DNA of 64,000 nt from Photobacterium aquimaris (GCF_002954455.1 NZ_MSCC01000001.1:385205-449204), one strand, 5' to 3'. Shown: positions 51,249 to 62,456, counted from the stretch's first letter. The notes: generated by a model not told the origin, from the letters alone. Translations and numbers: made by a program.

Positions 51249-51791
51249 TTAGATCGCTTGTTTTAATTTTGCGAGTCCATAAGCGGCAATTGTTACACTA
51301 TCTTTTAATTTACCGTTGATAATCATTGCTTCAAACTCTGCAATGGTAAAAGATTGGCTAATTAAATCTTCTTCTTCAATATCTCGTAACTGTTGTGGTG
51401 CGGAATGTAATTGTGTCGCTAAGTAGATATGACAAGTCTGATTCAAAAAACCATAAGCAATAAATTGGCTACCTAAGTAGGTCATTTTATCAGCCAATAA
51501 ACCAGTTTCTTCTTGTAATTCGCCTTTGGCAAGATCAAGGTGATCTGCGTTAGGATTAGCTTCCCAAGCACCTTGTGGAATCTCCCAACAGCGTTGCTTA
51601 ATGCTATAGCGAAACTGTTGTACTAAATGAATACAACCATTATCAATCGCCAAAATTGCCGCACAATCAGGTTTTTCGACCACGCCATAAATGCCTTTGG
51701 CACCACTTTGACGCTGGATTTTATCTTCTCGTACTGTCATCCATTTATTTTGATAAACAATACGGCTATCTAATGTTTTTATATCAGTCAT
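51249..51791 (-). CDS. NUDIX hydrolase
   Basis: Probable nucleoside-diphosphate-linked hydrolase, perhaps acting on ADP-ribose or a sugar nucleotide. 180 residues from ATG 51791. The NUDIX box region reads EIPQGAWEANP...LAKGELQEETGL; it keeps the EExGL end but the usual R of REL is G, and the upstream E is not at its normal spacing. VVEKPDCAAILAI, and QFRYSIKQRCWEIPQG are typical of the ADP-ribose pyrophosphatase-like branch. Starts within the 3' end of the DUF2897 gene (eight-base overlap). Confidence 0.85.
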   Translation of the reverse strand: MTDIKTLDSRIVYQNKWMTVREDKIQRQSGAKGIYGVVEKPDCAAILAIDNGCIHLVQQFRYSIKQRCWEIPQGAWEANPNADHLDLAKGELQEETGLLADKMTYLGSQFIAYGFLNQTCHIYLATQLHSAPQQLRDIEEEDLISQSFTIAEFEAMIINGKLKDSVTIAAYGLAKLKQAI

Positions 51792-51996
51792 TTTTATCCT
51801 GCGGATGGTTGCTGGTGTTAGAGTGATGAGTATTTGTCGTGGGTGATGACTGAGGATCATCGAGTGATGTTGATGGTGGTTGTCTGTTTTTAAGTCCTGT
51901 TCGCATATAAGCGGTGTACTTTAAAGCGGCAATATTACTAGCAATCACTGCAATAATAATCATACAGATAATCCAAGGATTAAAAAACCATTCCAT
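51784..51996 (-). CDS. DUF2897 family small membrane protein
   Basis: 70 residues from ATG 51996 with GAGG seven bases upstream: one N-terminal helix (about 8-25, ICMIIIAVIASNIAALKY) followed by a polar, serine-, asparagine- and histidine-rich tail that is probably disordered. IAALKYTA is typical of the family, which is of unknown function. Overlaps the downstream NUDIX gene by eight bases, so the two are translationally coupled. Confidence 0.8.
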   Translation of the reverse strand: MEWFFNPWIICMIIIAVIASNIAALKYTAYMRTGLKNRQPPSTSLDDPQSSPTTNTHHSNTSNHPQDKND

Positions 51997-52201
51997 ATTC
52001 ACCTCACACGATAATCTCGATTCAATCTATCAAGTACCATTAATAAATAATGATCACTGAATAAATAGCATAGCAATAATAGCTATTGGCTGCGATGAGT
52101 TCATCATAACAGCAATGCATAATTAGCTATCAAATATCGCATGATTAGCTGTTCAGTCATCAAGCCTGAACAGCGTTTATGATTGATAAATGGGGCGGTG
52201 A

Positions 52202-53699
<1,498 letters not shown>

Positions 53700-53943
53700 A
53701 TTTAGCTGACTTTTTATAATAAATTAATTATCTTTTATAGCGAGATTACAAGGTGATCGCAACTGTTACACTTTGCTGGTGACGATTTTGCATTACTGTT
53801 TATGACGATAGTTTTCATAAAAATGAGATCAAACTCGCTTTTATTATGATAGATAGCTATTAAACCACTGACCTCGTTGATCAAACGCAACATCCTCATT
53901 TGAGAACGGGCAATAATAGACACAGTATATTATGGAGGCCCCA

Positions 53944-54225
53944 ATGGAACTGAATCCAGTTTTTGCCCGCAGACTTTATTTGGCATTACTTGTTGAACAC
54001 ACCGAGCGCCCTAATGTTCCTCGTTTAATTGAGCAAACAGGCTGGCCACGACGGACGATTCAAGATGTATTAAAAGCCCTACCAGGCTTAGGTATTGAAT
54101 TGACTTTTATTCAAGATGGGCGCCGTCATAATGATGGCTATTATAAATTAAGTGACTGGGGACCGTTTGATTTGCAATGGGTTGAGTCGCGAGAGCAGGA
54201 TTTAATGGCATCTTTAGCGGTGTAA
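53944..54225 (+). CDS. Winged helix-turn-helix domain protein
   Basis: 93 residues from ATG 53944, chosen because GGAGG lies five bases upstream; an in-frame ATG at 53932 overlaps that site. The sequence fits a compact DNA-binding winged helix: RLYLALLVEHTERPNVPRLI, a helix-turn-helix TGWPRRTIQDVLKAL, and a beta-wing around FIQDGRRHNDGYYKL. The family is known from Vibrionaceae but its targets are not known to me. It is convergent with narP and followed by a terminator. Confidence 0.8.
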   Translation: MELNPVFARRLYLALLVEHTERPNVPRLIEQTGWPRRTIQDVLKALPGLGIELTFIQDGRRHNDGYYKLSDWGPFDLQWVESREQDLMASLAV

Positions 54226-54251
54226 TTCACCATCATCGTGTCAGAATTATC

Positions 54252-54285
54252 AACCGCAGGTGTTTATTCACGCTGCGGTTTTTTA
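54252..54285. terminator. Terminator between the winged-helix gene and narP
   Basis: AACCGCAG and CTGCGGTT stem with a 13-base loop, followed by T residues on the plus strand. Confidence 0.85.
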
Positions 54286-54317
54286 TGGCATGTTGATTAT
54301 CTAATCGTAATCTAATG

Positions 54318-54944
54318 CTAGTAACCTAATGTTTGTAAATACAGTACTGTTGCTGCTGTGCGTGATTTCACTTGCAACTTGCGCAATAAGCTTTTCATAT
54401 GTACTTTGACTGTTGCTTCTGAAATAAACAACGACTCAGCAATCACTCGATTAGTATGACCTTTAGCAACCTCTTGTAATATTTGGTTTTCTCTGTCAGT
54501 TAGAGTTGAGAAAAGGGTATTATCAGTGTTGTTATTACTTAAAAAAGCAGTCACAACCTCACTGTATGCTTTACCACCGGTTAAGGCGGTTTTTAATAAC
54601 CCAATCAGTTCATCAGGCTCGGTATCTTTGAGTAAATAACCATCAGCACCAGCAGCGATGAGTGTTTTTATATCAGCATGATTATCGGATACCGTTAGAA
54701 TTACAATACAAGCATCAATACCTTCATTACGTAATGTAATTAGAGTATCTAAGCCTGACATGCCTTTCATATTGAGATCTAACAAAATCAGGTCAACGGG
54801 AATTTTATGGGCAAGCGCAATGGCTTCATTACCATTACTGGCTTCACCAATGACATCAAACTCATTTTCAAAACTGAGCAACTGCCCAATACCTCTGCGC
54901 ATTAACGGATGATCATCGACGATCATAACTTTCCAAGCCGACAT
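54318..54944 (-). CDS. narP: Nitrate/nitrite response regulator NarP
   Basis: Cytosolic response regulator of the NarL/FixJ type, 208 residues from ATG 54944. Receiver domain (1-120) with acidic pocket D10-D11 and phosphoacceptor D56 in LILLDLNMKG; C-terminal LuxR-type helix-turn-helix (TDRENQILQEVAKGHTNRVIAESLFISEATVKVH). Four bases downstream of narQ, so co-expressed. Controls the divergent nap operon, consistent with a NarP-type heptamer site there. Confidence 0.95.
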   Translation of the reverse strand: MSAWKVMIVDDHPLMRRGIGQLLSFENEFDVIGEASNGNEAIALAHKIPVDLILLDLNMKGMSGLDTLITLRNEGIDACIVILTVSDNHADIKTLIAAGADGYLLKDTEPDELIGLLKTALTGGKAYSEVVTAFLSNNNTDNTLFSTLTDRENQILQEVAKGHTNRVIAESLFISEATVKVHMKSLLRKLQVKSRTAATVLYLQTLGY

Positions 54945-54948
54945 GTTT

Positions 54949-56646
54949 TTACCCTTCTGATAATGCAAATTGCAGTTTAATTTGGCTACCACTACCAATT
55001 TGTGAATGAACCGTTAATTTTCCTTTTAAGCATGAAGCCCGTTCTTGCATGATATTTAAGCCATAGTGATTGAGTTTTGATTGTGAAGGAGCAAACCCTA
55101 TTCCATCATCGGTTATTTCAACGTTAATCATCTGTTGATGTTGATGACAACTAACACTGATATGACTTGCATTGGCGTGCTTGATCGCATTGAGTATTGC
55201 TTCGCGAATAATTTGCAATAAATGCACTTGATTATGAGCAATCAATGCCATTGACGGTAATTGGTTATCAACCCTAAATTGCGCAGATGTCTGTTGTTGT
55301 AATGGCGCTAATAATTGATTGAGCGCTTCATTAAAATTTGCTTCTTTAATCGTTAACCTAAATGTACTTAATAATTCCCGTAATTGGGTATAAGCACTAG
55401 ATAGCTCTTCATCAATTGTTTGTACTGTTTGCCATTGAGTACTATTTGTTGTTGGAGTCTTCAACTGGCGCTTTAGTAGTGTTAATTGAATTTTTAAATA
55501 TGATAATGATTGAGCAAGTGAATCATGCAATTCACGGGCAATAGTGGCACGCTCTTCCATTAATAGTAATTGTTCGGTTTGCTTTTGAGCGCGATTGTAA
55601 TAAATCCCACGGCTTATAATATTGGCGATATTTTCAATCAAAGCAAGATCAGGACAAGGCAGCTGATATTGCCACCATAGTTGGCCCATGATTTCACCAT
55701 CAATGAGTAATGATTGCTGATGCCAAGTTGTTGACAGGTGGTTGCCAACCGTAATTTCGGTGGTGGTGTTATTAGGTTCTACAATAATAAGTTTCGCTGC
55801 GGTTAAACCATCAATAGCAATTAATGTTTCGAGCATATGTTGAAAATGCTGGTGGGTGAGGCGGCTAACTGATAGCTGTTGTGAGCAGTTATATAACACC
55901 TGTAGTGACTCATTAGCATGGCGTAAACGGTGGGTTTTTTCATTAACGTTGTGCTCTAAATCCGCATAAAACTTATTTAGATCTGCTGCCATTTGAGTAA
56001 ATGTTCGCGCCAGAATACCCAATTCATTATCACTATTATTATTGATTATTAATGAAAACTGATGCTGCTTTATTTTTTTACATCCTGCCATTAATTGATT
56101 GAGCGGCGTGACTATTTGGCGCTGAGTAAATTGAATCGTAAATAACACCACCATTAAGATAAGTAATAACCCCATCGCACTGATTAAAGCTAATAGGTGT
56201 AATTTATTTTCAGATGATTGTTGTAACTCAAATACAAATTGATTGATACGCTCAACAAAAGGAGCTACTTGAGTTAAATAGCCATTTTTATCCATTTGAT
56301 CTAACTGTGAACGTACCGCTCTCCAACTGAGGAGTAATTCAGTGTAATGATCCTGTATTTTTTGCGGTACATACCAGTGGTGCAATGCTCGCATTGTTGG
56401 TGATGTTAACGACTGTTCAAACGCCACGGTATGAGTACTAAGCAATGGTGATTGGGTTTCGATATCTAACGCTAGCCGATAACTCTGCATTCTTAATGAC
56501 CCTGCTGTATTAATGGCTGCGGCATCATTCAAGCTCGAAACTAACATGCACAAGGCTAAACTGATTGTGGTTGAGACTAAAAATAGAATGGCCACCATCG
56601 AACGGCCAATAGTAGTGATGACAGAATTTACTTTGTGTTGATGCAT
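54949..56646 (-). CDS. narQ: Nitrate/nitrite sensor histidine kinase NarQ
   Basis: Inner-membrane sensor of periplasmic nitrate and nitrite. 565 residues: helix 1 (about 15-37), periplasmic sensor domain with the P-box NTAGSLRMQSYR (R52 contacts nitrate in E. coli), helix 2 (about 149-171), HAMP (about 175-225), central GAF-like region, and HPK7-type kinase with H374 in ARELHDSLAQSLSYL, the N-box AILNAIKHA and GFAPSQSKLNHYGL. Operon with narP, divergent from nap. Confidence 0.95.
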   Translation of the reverse strand: MHQHKVNSVITTIGRSMVAILFLVSTTISLALCMLVSSLNDAAAINTAGSLRMQSYRLALDIETQSPLLSTHTVAFEQSLTSPTMRALHHWYVPQKIQDHYTELLLSWRAVRSQLDQMDKNGYLTQVAPFVERINQFVFELQQSSENKLHLLALISAMGLLLILMVVLFTIQFTQRQIVTPLNQLMAGCKKIKQHQFSLIINNNSDNELGILARTFTQMAADLNKFYADLEHNVNEKTHRLRHANESLQVLYNCSQQLSVSRLTHQHFQHMLETLIAIDGLTAAKLIIVEPNNTTTEITVGNHLSTTWHQQSLLIDGEIMGQLWWQYQLPCPDLALIENIANIISRGIYYNRAQKQTEQLLLMEERATIARELHDSLAQSLSYLKIQLTLLKRQLKTPTTNSTQWQTVQTIDEELSSAYTQLRELLSTFRLTIKEANFNEALNQLLAPLQQQTSAQFRVDNQLPSMALIAHNQVHLLQIIREAILNAIKHANASHISVSCHQHQQMINVEITDDGIGFAPSQSKLNHYGLNIMQERASCLKGKLTVHSQIGSGSQIKLQFALSEG

Positions 56647-56796
56647 GGATGGTAGATGGCCTAGTTATATGAAGATTTATTAATAGGAAAACGTCGTTGC
56701 TCTAGATTGTTAGGGTGATATTAAGGCGTTTTATATTTTAGCTATCGGATTATGCGATAAATTTGTCAAATAGTAGTCATTTTGTTGGTTGTTTTA

Positions 56797-56840
56797 TTGA
56801 TCTAAAACAAAACATAAGGGTAATTACCTCCTAAGAGGTA
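56797..56840 (+). promoter_or_regulatory. FNR-like and NarP-like sites upstream of napF
   Basis: TTGATCTAAAACAA (56797-56810) matches the FNR consensus TTGAT-N4-ATCAA at 9 of 10 positions. TACCTCCTAAGAGGTA (56825-56840) has the 7-2-7 inverted heptamer form used by NarP, nearly palindromic. Their centres are 29 bases apart. A TATTTA near 56859 could be the -10. The layout resembles the E. coli nap promoter, where FNR lies upstream of NarP. Confidence 0.75.
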
Positions 56841-56943
56841 TGTTCGTGGTTATGACGATATTTAAAAATAACGTAAAAGAACATGAATAGAAAGTGAATG
56901 GTGCTGTGATTCACCTTTTACTGTTAACTATGGGGTGAAGGCT

Positions 56944-57426
56944 GTGATTAATCGTTCTCGTCGAAGTTTATTTACTCGCCAACAGTCACCTCAACTGCAA
57001 CGTTTACCTTGGATAAAGGATGAAAATACCTTTACCGATCAGTGTCAGCGCTGTAATGCGTGTATTGATGGTTGTCAAACTAACATTATTGTTAAAGGTG
57101 ACGGTGGGTTTCCGATTGTAGATTTTCACCACGGTGAAGGGGAATGCAGTTTTTGTTATCAATGTGCAACTGTATGCCCCGAACCGCTATTTGAATTACA
57201 ACATCAATCACCATGGGCGCAGGTTGCGACAATTAATTCATCTTGCATGGCAGTTAATAATATTGAATGTCGTAGTTGCGGCGATCAATGTGAAATTCAA
57301 GCTATTCGCTTTGCTTTGCAAATAGGAAAGGTTGCACAACCGGTGATAAACAGCGCTGATTGTAGTGGCTGTGGTGGATGCATAAGTGGCTGTCCAGTGG
57401 CTGCGATAGAAATGATAACGCCTTAA
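56944..57426 (+). CDS. napF: Ferredoxin-type protein NapF
   Basis: Cytosolic iron-sulfur protein needed for maturation of NapA. 160 residues from GTG 56944; GTG 56935 gives three more. Four cysteine clusters are visible: CQRCNACIDGC, CSFCYQCATVC, CRSCGDQC and CSGCGGCISGC. The start MINRSRRSLF matches relatives better than the longer form. First gene of napFDABC. Confidence 0.93.
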   Translation: MINRSRRSLFTRQQSPQLQRLPWIKDENTFTDQCQRCNACIDGCQTNIIVKGDGGFPIVDFHHGEGECSFCYQCATVCPEPLFELQHQSPWAQVATINSSCMAVNNIECRSCGDQCEIQAIRFALQIGKVAQPVINSADCSGCGGCISGCPVAAIEMITP

Positions 57427-57450
57427 AGTTTGAAATTATAGAGAGTAAAC

Positions 57451-57723
57451 ATGACATTACATGAAGTGCATACCTCAAGCCTTATCGTTCACGTTAAGCC
57501 ACAATATTTGACAGCGATTAGCCAACAAATTTTAGCAATACCAAATACTGAAATTCCTGCGACAAGTGATGAAGGTAAAATTATCGTAGTACTTGAGACC
57601 GAGAATCAAGGCTATGTAACTGATGCAATTGATAAAATTAACAATTTAGACCATGTATTGATCACTTTTTTGGTCTATCACCACATTGAGCACTACGATT
57701 CACACGCTGAGGGTAAGCTATGA
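57451..57723 (+). CDS. napD: NapA chaperone NapD
   Basis: Small cytosolic chaperone that binds the twin-arginine signal of NapA until the cofactor is loaded. 90 residues: ferredoxin-like fold with [12 protein letters not shown] and [20 protein letters not shown]. Its stop overlaps the napA start (ATGA), so chaperone and client are translated together. Confidence 0.93.
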   Translation: MTLHEVHTSSLIVHVKPQYLTAISQQILAIPNTEIPATSDEGKIIVVLETENQGYVTDAIDKINNLDHVLITFLVYHHIEHYDSHAEGKL

Positions 57724-60206
57724 AAATGACAAGAAGAGCATTTGTGAAAGCAAATGCTGCAGCGTCTGCTGCTGCGGTGGCGGGTATTTCTTTACCAGCA
57801 TCTGCAACGAATTTAATTGTGAGTTCTGATGAAACCAAAATTAAATGGGATAAAGCACCGTGTCGTTTTTGTGGCACTGGCTGTTCAGTTTTAGTTGGTA
57901 CTAAAAACGGACGGGTGGTTGCAACTCAAGGCGATCCGCAAGCTCCGGTAAATAAAGGCCTCAACTGTATTAAAGGCTATTTTTTATCGAAAATAATGTA
58001 TGGCAAAGATCGTTTACAAACGCCGTTATTACGGATGAAGAATGGTCAATACCATAAAGACGGTGAGTTTACATCTGTTTCATGGGATCAGGCTTTTGAT
58101 GTCATGGCTGAGAAGTGGAAAGCGGCGCTGAAAAAACAAGGTCCATCTGGTGTGGGCATGTTTGGCTCGGGTCAATGGACAGTAATGGAAGGCTATGCTG
58201 CATCTAAGATGATGAAAGCGGGTTTTCGTTCTAATAATATCGATCCTAATGCACGCCATTGTATGGCCTCAGCGGTAGTCGGGTTTATTCGTACTTTTGG
58301 TATTGATGAACCGATGGGATGTTATGACGATCTTGAACATGCCGATGTGTTTGTGCTGTGGGGCTCAAACATGGCAGAAATGCATCCAGTATTATGGACG
58401 CGATTAACTGATCGCCGTTTGAGTCATCCTCACGTTAAAGTCAACGTACTATCGACTTATGAGCACCGTTCGTTTGAGCTAGCTGATAACGGTATGATTT
58501 TTCACCCTCAAACTGATTTAGCGATTGCTAACTATATTGCTAACTACATTATTGAAAATGATGCGGTTAATTGGGATTTTGTTAATAAGCATACCCATTT
58601 TAAACGTGCTCAAACCGATATTGGTTACGGCTTACGTGATGATAATCCATTACAAAAACAAGCCGCGAACCCTAACTCGGGTGAATTATTCCCAATGACG
58701 TTTGAAGAATATAAAGCGTCTGTGGCTGATTATACTCTTGAAAAAGCCTCCAAAATGTCAGGTGTTGAGCCTGAAAAGTTGGTGCAGTTAGCCAAATATT
58801 ATGCCGATCCGAAGCTTAAGGTAATGTCATTGTGGACCATGGGTATGAACCAACATACGCGTGGCGTATGGATGCAAAGCTTGGTTTATAACCTACATTT
58901 ATTAACCGGTAAAATATCGACACCAGGCAATAGTCCATTTTCATTAACAGGCCAGCCATCGGCATGTGGTACCGCGCGTGAAGTGGGCACCTTTGCTCAC
59001 CGTTTACCAGCTGATTTATTGGTTGCTAATCCTAAACATCGCGCAATTGCTGAAAATATTTGGAAACTGCCTGAAGGTACTATTCCACCCAAACCGGGTT
59101 ATCACGCGGTGCTGCAAGATCGAATGCTAAATGACGGTAAACTGAATGCTTACTGGGTGATGTGTAACAATAATATGCAAGCGGGTCCAAATATTAATGA
59201 GGAGCGTCTGCCAGGTTACCGTAATCCTGATAACTTCATTGTATGTTCAGACCCTTATCCAACTGTCACGGCGCAAGCATCTGATTTGATTCTACCTACC
59301 GCAATGTGGGTTGAAAAAGAAGGCGCTTATGGCAATGCTGAACGTCGTACTCAAGTTTGGTATCAACAAGTCAAAGCACCGGGTGAGGCTAAATCTGATT
59401 TATGGCAGATCATGGAGTTCTCCAAGCGGTTTAAGGTTGAAGAAATCTGGGATGAAGCCCTACTGAATAAGATGCCGCAATACCGTGGTAAAACCATGTA
59501 TGACATTTTGTTCCGTAATGGCCAAGTTGATCAATATCCATTAACTGAAGCGCAACCGTTAAATGATGATGCGCAAGCTCAAGATTTTTATGTTCAAAAA
59601 GGCTTATTTGAAGAATACGCCACATTTGGACGTGGACATGGGCATGATCTTGCCCCTTATGAAACCTACCATAAAGTGCGTGGTTTACGTTGGCCGGTTG
59701 TTGATGGCAAAGAAACTCAATGGCGCTTTAAAGAGGGGTCAGATCCGTATGCTAAAAAAGGTTCTGGTTGGGATTTTTATGGCAAACCGGATGGTAAGGC
59801 ACTTATTATTTCAGCGCCTTATGAAGCGCCGCCAGAAGTGCCAGATCAAGATTATGATATGTGGCTGTGTACTGGGCGCGTGTTAGAGCATTGGCATACT
59901 GGCACCATGACTCGCCGTGTACCTGAGTTATATAAAGCTGTGCCTGATGCATGGTGTTATATCAATCCTCAAGATGCTAAAGCTCGCAATCTTCGTCGTG
60001 GCGATGAAGTGTTACTTGCTTCTCGTCGTGGAGAAGTACGTTGTCGAGTGGAAACGCGTGGTCGAAATCGCCCTCCGGTTGGATTGGTTTTCGTGCCGTT
60101 TTTTGATGCAAATATTCTTGTCAATAAATTGATTTTGGATGCAACAGATCCATTGTCAAAACAGACAGATTTCAAAAAGTGCCCAATTAAGATCACCAAG
60201 ATCTAA
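57720..60206 (+). CDS. napA: Periplasmic nitrate reductase catalytic subunit NapA
   Basis: Reduces nitrate to nitrite in the periplasm with bis-MGD molybdenum and a 4Fe-4S centre. 828 residues with a twin-arginine signal (TRRAFVK) ending ASA. Iron-sulfur cysteines C48, C51, C55 and C83 ([14 protein letters not shown]); molybdenum ligand C181 in NARHCMASA. Domains I-IV follow the DMSO-reductase family, with the C-terminal aspartate decarboxylase-like fold ending KCPIKITKI. Receives electrons from NapB and NapC encoded downstream. Confidence 0.98.
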   Translation: MKMTRRAFVKANAAASAAAVAGISLPASATNLIVSSDETKIKWDKAPCRFCGTGCSVLVGTKNGRVVATQGDPQAPVNKGLNCIKGYFLSKIMYGKDRLQTPLLRMKNGQYHKDGEFTSVSWDQAFDVMAEKWKAALKKQGPSGVGMFGSGQWTVMEGYAASKMMKAGFRSNNIDPNARHCMASAVVGFIRTFGIDEPMGCYDDLEHADVFVLWGSNMAEMHPVLWTRLTDRRLSHPHVKVNVLSTYEHRSFELADNGMIFHPQTDLAIANYIANYIIENDAVNWDFVNKHTHFKRAQTDIGYGLRDDNPLQKQAANPNSGELFPMTFEEYKASVADYTLEKASKMSGVEPEKLVQLAKYYADPKLKVMSLWTMGMNQHTRGVWMQSLVYNLHLLTGKISTPGNSPFSLTGQPSACGTAREVGTFAHRLPADLLVANPKHRAIAENIWKLPEGTIPPKPGYHAVLQDRMLNDGKLNAYWVMCNNNMQAGPNINEERLPGYRNPDNFIVCSDPYPTVTAQASDLILPTAMWVEKEGAYGNAERRTQVWYQQVKAPGEAKSDLWQIMEFSKRFKVEEIWDEALLNKMPQYRGKTMYDILFRNGQVDQYPLTEAQPLNDDAQAQDFYVQKGLFEEYATFGRGHGHDLAPYETYHKVRGLRWPVVDGKETQWRFKEGSDPYAKKGSGWDFYGKPDGKALIISAPYEAPPEVPDQDYDMWLCTGRVLEHWHTGTMTRRVPELYKAVPDAWCYINPQDAKARNLRRGDEVLLASRRGEVRCRVETRGRNRPPVGLVFVPFFDANILVNKLILDATDPLSKQTDFKKCPIKITKI

Positions 60207-60270
60207 TCAATTCAGCGAACGCAGACAGTCGTTCGCTGTAACTAGAATATGCCTAGTAACGGAGAGCAGC

Positions 60271-60783
60271 ATGAAACAATTATTTTTTGCAGTATTAGTC
60301 GCAGGGCTGATGCTTACAGGTATCGCGCATAGTGATGATAGTGATTCGGCAACAGCAATCGCCGCAAATATTGCAACGGCAGCTAAACTAGATAACCCTG
60401 GTGGTATCGGCGGCGTTGAGTCGTTACGCGGCATGGTTGAGTTAGAGACAACACGTCCAGCGGATCCAATGAAACACTACCCTAAAGATCAAGGTCTTAT
60501 TGATAGTGACTATGTTTATCAGCCACCATTGATCCCTCATAGTATTCGTCATTATGAAGTGTCGCTAAATGCCAATAAATGTTTAGCCTGTCATAGCTGG
60601 AAAAATGCTAAACAAATGGACGCTACTAAAATCAGTGTGACCCATTATGTATCACCTCAGCAAGGTCAAGTGCTGTCTGATGTCTCACCAAGTCGCTATT
60701 TTTGCTTGCAGTGTCATGTGCCTCAAGCGGATGCTAAACCATTGGTTGAAAATGATTTTAAACGCGTAAACGCATTACGTTAA
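60271..60783 (+). CDS. napB: Nitrate reductase cytochrome c subunit NapB
   Basis: Periplasmic diheme cytochrome passing electrons from NapC to NapA. 170 residues from ATG 60271 with GGAGAGCAGC upstream. Signal peptide about residues 1-21. Two heme motifs: CLACH (C104, C107, H108) and CLQCH (C145, C148, H149). 64 bases after napA. Confidence 0.96.
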   Translation: MKQLFFAVLVAGLMLTGIAHSDDSDSATAIAANIATAAKLDNPGGIGGVESLRGMVELETTRPADPMKHYPKDQGLIDSDYVYQPPLIPHSIRHYEVSLNANKCLACHSWKNAKQMDATKISVTHYVSPQQGQVLSDVSPSRYFCLQCHVPQADAKPLVENDFKRVNALR

Positions 60784-60812
60784 TCGTGACTGAATAGTAA
60801 AAGGGTTTATCT

Positions 60813-61388
60813 ATGAAGTTGTTAAAAACATTTTGGTTACGACTAAAAACACCCAGCAAAGTTGCGGTTGGATTAGTGCTGTTTATGGGATTTATGGGCG
60901 GGTTATTATTCTGGGGCGGATTTAATACCGTGATGGAAAAGACCAACTCTGAAGAATTCTGTGCTGGGTGTCATGCGCCAATCGTTAAAGAGATTCAAGA
61001 AACCATTCACTTTTCAAACCGTTCGGGTGTGAGAGCGATTTGTTCAGATTGTCATGTGCCGCATAATTGGACTGATAAAATTGTGCGTAAGGTGCAGGCA
61101 TCAAAAGAAATTGTTGCACATATGATGGGCACCATTGATACCCCTGAAAAATTCAATGCTCGTCGTGGTCATCTTGCCGAGCGTGAGTGGCAGCGAATGA
61201 AAAACAATGATTCTCAAGAGTGCCGTAATTGTCATCAGTTCAATTATATGGATTTTTCTGAGCAAGCTCCGCGTAGTGCAAAGCAGCACTCAACCGCATT
61301 AGCATCTGGTGATAAAACCTGTGTTGATTGCCATAAGGGGATTGCCCATAAGTTACCTGACATGAAAGATGTGGCAGGGTGGCAATAA
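60813..61388 (+). CDS. napC: Membrane tetraheme cytochrome c NapC
   Basis: Quinol dehydrogenase of the NapC/NirT family. 191 residues: an N-terminal anchor helix (about 17-37) and four CxxCH motifs at C50, C77, C137 and C170 on the periplasmic side. Supplies electrons to NapB. Final cytochrome of the operon. napG and napH are absent, so NapC is the only quinol route here. Confidence 0.96.
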   Translation: MKLLKTFWLRLKTPSKVAVGLVLFMGFMGGLLFWGGFNTVMEKTNSEEFCAGCHAPIVKEIQETIHFSNRSGVRAICSDCHVPHNWTDKIVRKVQASKEIVAHMMGTIDTPEKFNARRGHLAEREWQRMKNNDSQECRNCHQFNYMDFSEQAPRSAKQHSTALASGDKTCVDCHKGIAHKLPDMKDVAGWQ

Positions 61389-61403
61389 ACCAAAGGAGAA
61401 GTA

Positions 61404-61541
61404 ATGAGTACGCTAGAATCCGTTATTTGGCATGTACTGGGTTATGCTGCGATGCCAATGATTATTTTGTCAGGCTTTATCGCGGTTGCTGCAGTGTGTG
61501 TGGGGTTATTATCATTAGGTAAAGATAAAACCCTTGATTAA
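61404..61541 (+). CDS. Small nap-associated membrane protein (TIGR02808-like)
   Basis: A 45-residue ORF with AAAGGAGAAGTA before ATG 61404, 15 bases after napC. It begins MSTLESVIWHVLGYAAMP and is mostly a single membrane helix, ending LGKDKTLD. Matches the short protein family described from Vibrio and Photobacterium beside nap genes. Function unknown; a small accessory of NapC or of the quinol site is a guess. Easily missed by gene callers because of its length. Confidence 0.9.
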   Translation: MSTLESVIWHVLGYAAMPMIILSGFIAVAAVCVGLLSLGKDKTLD

Positions 61542-61562
61542 ATAGTTACAACGATATGAGCG

Positions 61563-61611
61563 TTAAGCCATGGCTGCCAGAGTGAATACTCGAGTAGTCA
61601 TGGCTTTTTAG
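61563..61611 (+). terminator. Terminator of the nap operon
   Basis: AAGCCATGGCT pairs with AGTCATGGCTT (one wobble), followed by TTTTA. Confidence 0.85.
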
Positions 61612-61632
61612 TTTGTTCATGGTACCAGCCAA

Positions 61633-62088
61633 TCAGTTGCTGGTGGTTGTGTCGTGTATTAATTGTTGATCGATCAATAATGTTCTAAATTGCTGAGCAC
61701 GTTTACGATTAACGCCAAAATCAGAATAACCACTGCGAGAAATTGATCTTACTTGTAGCTGCTGGGCCTGTCGTTTGACTTCAAAATCATCAATGAATCC
61801 AAACACAGCACTTCGAACTTCGATATGAAAATAATGATCGTCATGCTCAACAAGTTTTGCTCCTGGCAGGGTTTGTGCTAGCGCAATAATATCGGTCCAG
61901 CTTTTGATACCTTTTGGGGTCAACATAAAAGGGGCTAGCTGGTATTTTTCGCGTTGTTCAAGGGTTGATACACAATGGGGTTTATTATCGCAAGGCGTAT
62001 CGATTTGACGCTGCCATGGTACTGATTGAGGATCAGCACAGCCACTGATTAAGCCACTTAATACACTGATAAAACCAACAATCTTCAT
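61633..62088 (-). CDS. DUF1499 family lipoprotein
   Basis: 151 residues from ATG 62088, with GAGAGTGAAT upstream; other in-frame ATGs lie upstream. Lipobox ISGC with C17. The DUF1499 core is CVSTLEQREKYQLAPF...FHIEVRSAVFGFIDDFEVKR, DFGVNRKRAQQFRTLL. Function unknown. Twelve bases downstream of the DUF2956 gene, probably one operon. Confidence 0.85.
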   Translation of the reverse strand: MKIVGFISVLSGLISGCADPQSVPWQRQIDTPCDNKPHCVSTLEQREKYQLAPFMLTPKGIKSWTDIIALAQTLPGAKLVEHDDHYFHIEVRSAVFGFIDDFEVKRQAQQLQVRSISRSGYSDFGVNRKRAQQFRTLLIDQQLIHDTTTSN

Positions 62089-62099
62089 ATTCACTCTCA

Positions 62100-62456
62100 T
62101 CATAGCGCACGGGTGTAAATTAAATAAATACCAAAGCCAATCCAAGACGTAATAGTGATTGCCCATGGTAGCCAATGTTGCTTGTAGATGATATTTGGAT
62201 TTGCGATAGGTGTAATGGTTGTTGCTATTTGTGGTTGGTTATTTTTAGATTGAGCATTTTTCTTTTTTAATTTATCACGCTCTCTTGCTTTAGCTTTTTG
62301 TTGTTTTTTATATTGCTCAATGCCTTTTTGAATACCTTGTGCGATCAGTTTAGTTTGTTCTTTAGTTTGGCCTTCTTTTTGAGTTGCTTTTGCTACTCGT
62401 AATGCTTCTATTTGTGTTTCTGTAGAAGGTGCGGTGTTCTTTTTTATGGTCGCCAT
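62100..62456 (-). CDS. DUF2956 family protein
   Basis: 118 residues. Cytoplasmic, strongly charged N-terminal part with the family mark ATQKEGQTKEQTKLIAQGI and a lysine- and glutamine-rich coiled segment, then one C-terminal membrane helix (about 94-113). Function unknown. First gene of a two-gene unit with the DUF1499 lipoprotein. Confidence 0.85.
   Translation of the reverse strand: MATIKKNTAPSTETQIEALRVAKATQKEGQTKEQTKLIAQGIQKGIEQYKKQQKAKARERDKLKKKNAQSKNNQPQIATTITPIANPNIIYKQHWLPWAITITSWIGFGIYLIYTRAL

Noticed and set aside
53735..53923. 62-codon minus-strand frame upstream of yffB
   Set aside because: No ribosome binding site, odd composition; most likely chance.
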